From CAZWRV01 sp964636325 (lineage in GTDB: Bacteria > Verrucomicrobiota > Lentisphaeria > Victivallales > GWF2-50-93), in assembly GCA_964636325.1 (NCBI GenBank), contig CAZWRV010000074.1, forward strand, positions 1 through 32,547: a stretch of 32,547 nucleotides of DNA, written 5' to 3'. Below are positions 30,201 through 32,547 of this stretch, piece after piece. Every line of letters starts with the position of its first letter. Position 1 is the stretch's first letter. The position numbers and the translations under genes are program-made. The notes beneath the pieces were generated by a model. That model had not been told where the DNA came from. It did no database searches and saw only the letters and a program-made list of their open reading frames with translations.

Positions 30201-31411
30201 TGTTTCCACCATCCCATGCTGTCGATCATCGTATCCATGAAGTAGAGGCACCATCCCATCCCCTGGCCGAACCATGCGTAGCCGATTGTGACACCGGCCT
30301 CGGTGAGCTGGAACGGCCCTTCCTTCTTCCATTCGCGGTTGTCCCAGAGGTCGTTCCTTACGTAGCGCATGACCTCGAGGCTCTCATGCAGCCAGAACTT
30401 TCTGTTTGCGGGGTCAAGCGCGCCCAGCCTGGCGACAGGACCGGCTACGAAGAAATATTCGCTGGTGAAGTATTGGAGGGCGCTTCCGTGGAGCGCCCAG
30501 TTGATCTTCGAGCCGCGCTTGGTCTGGAGAAGCCCGATCTCGATCAGCCAGAGGGCTGCCCGCTTCAGGGCCTTTAAAATCCTCCTGTCGGCATTGAACG
30601 GGGGGAGGCTGTAGCACCTGTCCAGGCACTGCATGCAAAGCGCATGGTGCCCGGTGTCGCGCCATCTGTGGTAGCCGGACTTCTCGATGTCGAAGAGGTA
30701 GGGCCACTGGCCTTCGATGTCCTGCCCGGCGAGGAGATGCTCGACGCCGCGCTTCGCCGCATCAAGCCATTCCTCCTTCGGCCTGGCTCCGTTCTTTCTG
30801 AGGAAATGATACACCCTGGTGCAGGTCATTGCGGCGAGGGCGGTGGTGTTCTGGCAGTCGATCTTCGAACCTTCCCCGCCCCATAGGAGCTCGCCGGTCT
30901 TTTCGTCCTTGAAAGGCTTCAGATGGTTGGTGTCGTGGTAGAATGCCCCCGGCTGCCATTCCAATGTCAGGACGAAGTCGGCCATTCTTGACAGCGCCTC
31001 AAGATCGCGCCGCCCAAATTCCATCCCCAGCTCGTAGGCGCGGATAAGGCTGTCGGCGACGGTTCCTGTCACGACCGCGGAGCCGTCGTCGCTCCTTTTG
31101 CGGCCCCTGTATTCCGGAAAGCCGCCGTGTGCGCACTGGACGTCGAGGACGTAGTCCCTGGCGAGCATGGCCTTGCGTTTCCACCTCGCGTCGCCGGTTC
31201 TAATATGCTGGCGCATGAAGACGTAGGCGGCGCAGGCCGTGTCGCGGTTACAGAAGCGATCCTCGGTCGCATAGTATATGCAGCGGCAGTTCGGATCGCC
31301 CTTTTCCACGATCTGCTGGTCGCCGAACCATTCGACCATCTGGTCGAACATCTTCAGCAGATCTTTCCTGCCGAACCTCTTGAAAACCTTGTCCCTGCAT
31401 TTGCACTTCAT
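30197..31411 (-). CDS. Hypothetical alpha/alpha-barrel protein, possible glycan-active enzyme
   Basis: I choose the ATG at 31411 (AAGG six bases upstream), giving 404 residues. ATGs at 31456 and 31486 lack a good Shine-Dalgarno, and the latter overlaps P5. The sequence is almost all helices, with repeated aromatic turns such as QCAHGGFPEYRG (about 92-103) and GQDIEGQWPYLFD (about 229-241), and a GYHRWRDTGHHALCM segment. This pattern is seen in alpha/alpha toroid proteins, including polysaccharide lyases, unsaturated glycuronidases and terpene cyclases. No exact family is recognised and no signal peptide is present. The stop overlaps the start of the dehydrogenase gene by four bases. A role in degrading an imported saccharide is suggested by context only. 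Confidence 0.7.
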   Translation of the reverse strand: MKCKCRDKVFKRFGRKDLLKMFDQMVEWFGDQQIVEKGDPNCRCIYYATEDRFCNRDTACAAYVFMRQHIRTGDARWKRKAMLARDYVLDVQCAHGGFPEYRGRKRSDDGSAVVTGTVADSLIRAYELGMEFGRRDLEALSRMADFVLTLEWQPGAFYHDTNHLKPFKDEKTGELLWGGEGSKIDCQNTTALAAMTCTRVYHFLRKNGARPKEEWLDAAKRGVEHLLAGQDIEGQWPYLFDIEKSGYHRWRDTGHHALCMQCLDRCYSLPPFNADRRILKALKRAALWLIEIGLLQTKRGSKINWALHGSALQYFTSEYFFVAGPVARLGALDPANRKFWLHESLEVMRYVRNDLWDNREWKKEGPFQLTEAGVTIGYAWFGQGMGWCLYFMDTMIDSMGWWKQ

Positions 31412-31467
31412 ATGGAACCTTGTCGTCTCATGAGCGATTGGATGATTGCGTTTCATGGTTTGGAAAT

Positions 31468-32211
31468 TCACGGGACATGTATCCATTTGATATAGTCGAT
31501 TATCGCGCTTTTCCGGGCGAAGATCTCGGTGTTCTTCATCGAGCCGACATGCAGGTCGCCCCAGAAGATGTTTGCGCCCCTGCTGTGCGCCAGGAAGCCG
31601 GTCTCAATCGCCTCATAGAAGCCGACGAGCGGATAATAGTAGCTTCTTTTGCGGAATCCGTCCGAAGTGTCGCAGAGGACGACGCTTGCCGACGGCGCCT
31701 TGAGGTTGTCCAGGCGCTGGACGCGGAGGTAGGGGTTCGCTCCGGCCGCCAGGATTATCCCGTTGTAGTTGTAGCCGTATGAGGCCGTGCCTCCGCCGCC
31801 GTAGGCGACGGCGCACATGTTTCTGTTTGTGGGGCAAAGGAAGATGCCTTTGTCCGGATATGGGGTGTATGGCAGGTTCAGGTAGGGCTGCAGGAAGAGG
31901 TACCAGTTGCCGTTGGCGACTCCGAAGCCGCATTCCGGCGCCAGGTAGTAGTCGGCATCAGTGTCGGGATGGATGGCCGGGAACCACATGCTGCTGTCGA
32001 AGCAGTAGCTGGCCACCGCAGTACCCTGCTGCTTCATGTTCGAGGTGCAGACGATGGCATGCGCCGTCTCCCTCGCTGACTTCAGCGCCGGAAGGAGCAT
32101 GGCCATGAGTATCGAGATTATGGAGATGACGACAAGCAGCTCGATAAGTGTAAAAGTTTTTCGCCGCGAAAAACTTTTACCGGCACCGGAAAGATTGCTG
32201 TTGTTGCGCAT
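31468..32211 (-). CDS. Pseudopilin-like protein with prepilin leader, P5
   Basis: The frame is open to a TTG at 32328, but those extra 39 residues come from the 12-base repeats. The ATG at 32211 gives a 247-residue protein with the leader MRNNSNLSGAGKSFSRRKT before FTLIELLVVISIISILMAML. AGGA is 12 bases upstream, a long spacing. The globular domain carries IVCTSN and FLCPTN cysteines and ends with H-x9-DL (HSRGANIFWGDL), not DG. The alpha/alpha-barrel gene begins 56 bases after its stop. Its leader codons form the strongest palindrome of the set, with 14 pairs and a three-base loop. Confidence 0.9.
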   Translation of the reverse strand: MRNNSNLSGAGKSFSRRKTFTLIELLVVISIISILMAMLLPALKSARETAHAIVCTSNMKQQGTAVASYCFDSSMWFPAIHPDTDADYYLAPECGFGVANGNWYLFLQPYLNLPYTPYPDKGIFLCPTNRNMCAVAYGGGGTASYGYNYNGIILAAGANPYLRVQRLDNLKAPSASVVLCDTSDGFRKRSYYYPLVGFYEAIETGFLAHSRGANIFWGDLHVGSMKNTEIFARKSAIIDYIKWIHVP

Positions 32212-32321
32212 GATGCTTTTTGTTCCTGAAGCTTCGTTCTGCGTTGTCCGTATTCCTTGTCGGTAACTTTGTCGCGAGCTTTGTCGTTCGCTGAAGAGAC
32301 AAAGGCTGGCGACAAAGACAT
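32118..32321 (-). CDS. Possible upstream ORF overlapping the P5 start in another frame
   Basis: An ATG at 32321 with GAGGAG ten bases upstream opens a 67-residue frame. It crosses the 12-base repeats (encoding NDKARDKVTDKE) and then runs out of frame over the P5 start codon and its leader hairpin. It ends inside P5 at 32118. It has no known relatives. The good ribosome-binding site and the overlap make a regulatory leader peptide conceivable, but chance is quite possible. Confidence 0.2.
   Translation of the reverse strand: MSLSPAFVSSANDKARDKVTDKEYGQRRTKLQEQKASCATTAIFPVPVKVFRGEKLLHLSSCLSSSP
32150..32180 (-). repeat. Perfect coding hairpin in P5 leader codons
   Basis: GTAAAAGTTTTTCG (32150-32163) and its exact reverse complement (32167-32180) flank a CCG loop. 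The minus-strand RNA would fold into a 14-pair stem about 30 bases after the start codon, encoding GKSFSRRKTFT. Confidence 0.92.
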
Positions 32322-32335
32322 ATGGCAAAGACTCC
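32255..32335. repeat. Extra 12-base repeat array with inverted copies
   Basis: Units at 32255, 32267 and 32279 (CTTGTCGGTAA, CTTTGTCGCGAG, CTTTGTCGTTCG) are followed by inverted copies containing GACAAAG around 32298-32330. Together they form a loose inverted repeat in the P5 leader, next to R1 copy D. Confidence 0.7.
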
Positions 32336-32351
32336 TCTGAAACTCACCCAT

Positions 32352-32444
32352 CTTTGTCGCGAACTTTGTCGTAATCTTTGTCGTCTTCCGGAGGGTTGAG
32401 CCGAGCTCAACCGCGGCTCAGCACGGCTTCGCCCTCCATCGAGT
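32352..32444. repeat. R1 repeat, copy D
   Basis: Units at 32352, 32364 and 32376 lead into the 48-base core (32390-32437), which has a perfect eight-pair inner hairpin (GGTTGAGC/GCTCAACC). It is almost identical to copy A at the other end of the window, including the 12-base units. Confidence 0.88.
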
Positions 32445-32451
32445 TTCTGTT

Positions 32452-32531
32452 CGACAGAACTGGCGGATTTCCCCGCCAGAGCGGCACTCTCTTGAAACTC
32501 GATTCAAGTAACGCAGACATTCCTGTCTGCG
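32452..32531. repeat. R2-type flanks with different hairpin, plus further cassette at the window edge
   Basis: CGACAGAAC (32452-32460) and the flank starting GAGCGGCACTCTCTTG (32479-32501) enclose the hairpin TGGCGG-N6-CCGCCA (32461-32478). After the AACTCGA boundary another hairpin follows: CGCAGACA-TTCC-TGTCTGCG (32512-32531). The same flanks enclose unrelated hairpins at 18042 and 25516. Confidence 0.75.
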
Positions 32532-32547
32532 CAATCCGCAGGTAGGA

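Noticed and set aside
30201..30332. Extended start of the MDR dehydrogenase at 30332
   Set aside because: It would overlap the upstream gene by 136 bases and adds 44 residues unlike the family. The ATG at 30200 overlaps the stop by four bases and fits the family N-terminus.
32212..32328. Extended start of P5 at TTG 32328
   Set aside because: The added residues (SERQSSRQSYRQ) are encoded by the repeats and would bury the prepilin leader. Class III leaders are short.

Overview
The window reads as a carbohydrate-degradation island from a PVC-group bacterium, most likely a Lentisphaerota (Victivallis-like) organism. This is an inference. It rests on five short single-gene pseudopilins with an FTLIEL leader and a C-terminal H-x9-D motif, several large modular secreted hydrolases of unusual architecture, DUF5107-TPR and DUF5696-like proteins, and moderately GC-rich DNA rich in intergenic hairpin repeats. 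No rRNA, tRNA, CRISPR array, transposase or phage gene was seen.

Every gene I accept lies on the minus strand, so transcription runs right to left. From the right: a pseudopilin (31468-32211); a tightly coupled set of an alpha/alpha-barrel protein, an MDR dehydrogenase, an amidohydrolase and a secreted hydrolase (25637-31411) ending in a probable terminator; a 690-base hairpin-rich gap; a pseudopilin, an M42 aminopeptidase and another pseudopilin (22060-24942); a secreted hydrolase and a pseudopilin (18217-21986); a repeat cluster; a DUF5696/GH101-like enzyme and a pseudopilin (15038-17914); a truncated CBM9-like secreted ORF, a secreted hydrolase, a CE7 acetyl esterase and a giant two-part secreted hydrolase (5879-14912); a GH89-like enzyme overlapping a DUF5107-TPR protein (1122-5488); and an RpiR-type sugar-phosphate regulator with its own promoter (104-988).

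The central observation is a family of four paralogous secreted proteins (here G1 5879-9946, G2 11531-14542, G3 18999-21986, G4 25637-28282). They share a discoidin-like domain with an EF-hand-like loop, a TIM barrel with a DE motif, an SRASEDWW-like motif, a GATase-like domain and a terminal beta domain. They are interleaved with the five pseudopilins. G3 carries an N-terminus that matches a prepilin leader, and even keeps the RNA hairpin found in the leader codons of three pseudopilin genes. Together with the GH89-like, GH101/DUF5696-like and acetyl-esterase genes this suggests a system for host-type or complex glycans whose surface display may involve pseudopilin-like proteins. G1 has a second signal peptide and ribosome-binding site in its middle, consistent with a fused or internally initiated enzyme.

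The non-coding DNA is also structured. One repeat (R1, four copies) has three 12-base units followed by a 48-base multi-hairpin core. A second repeat (R2) keeps fixed flanks around variable hairpins. Both often end in a GAGTTTCAGGAG-like sequence that provides the Shine-Dalgarno of the next gene.
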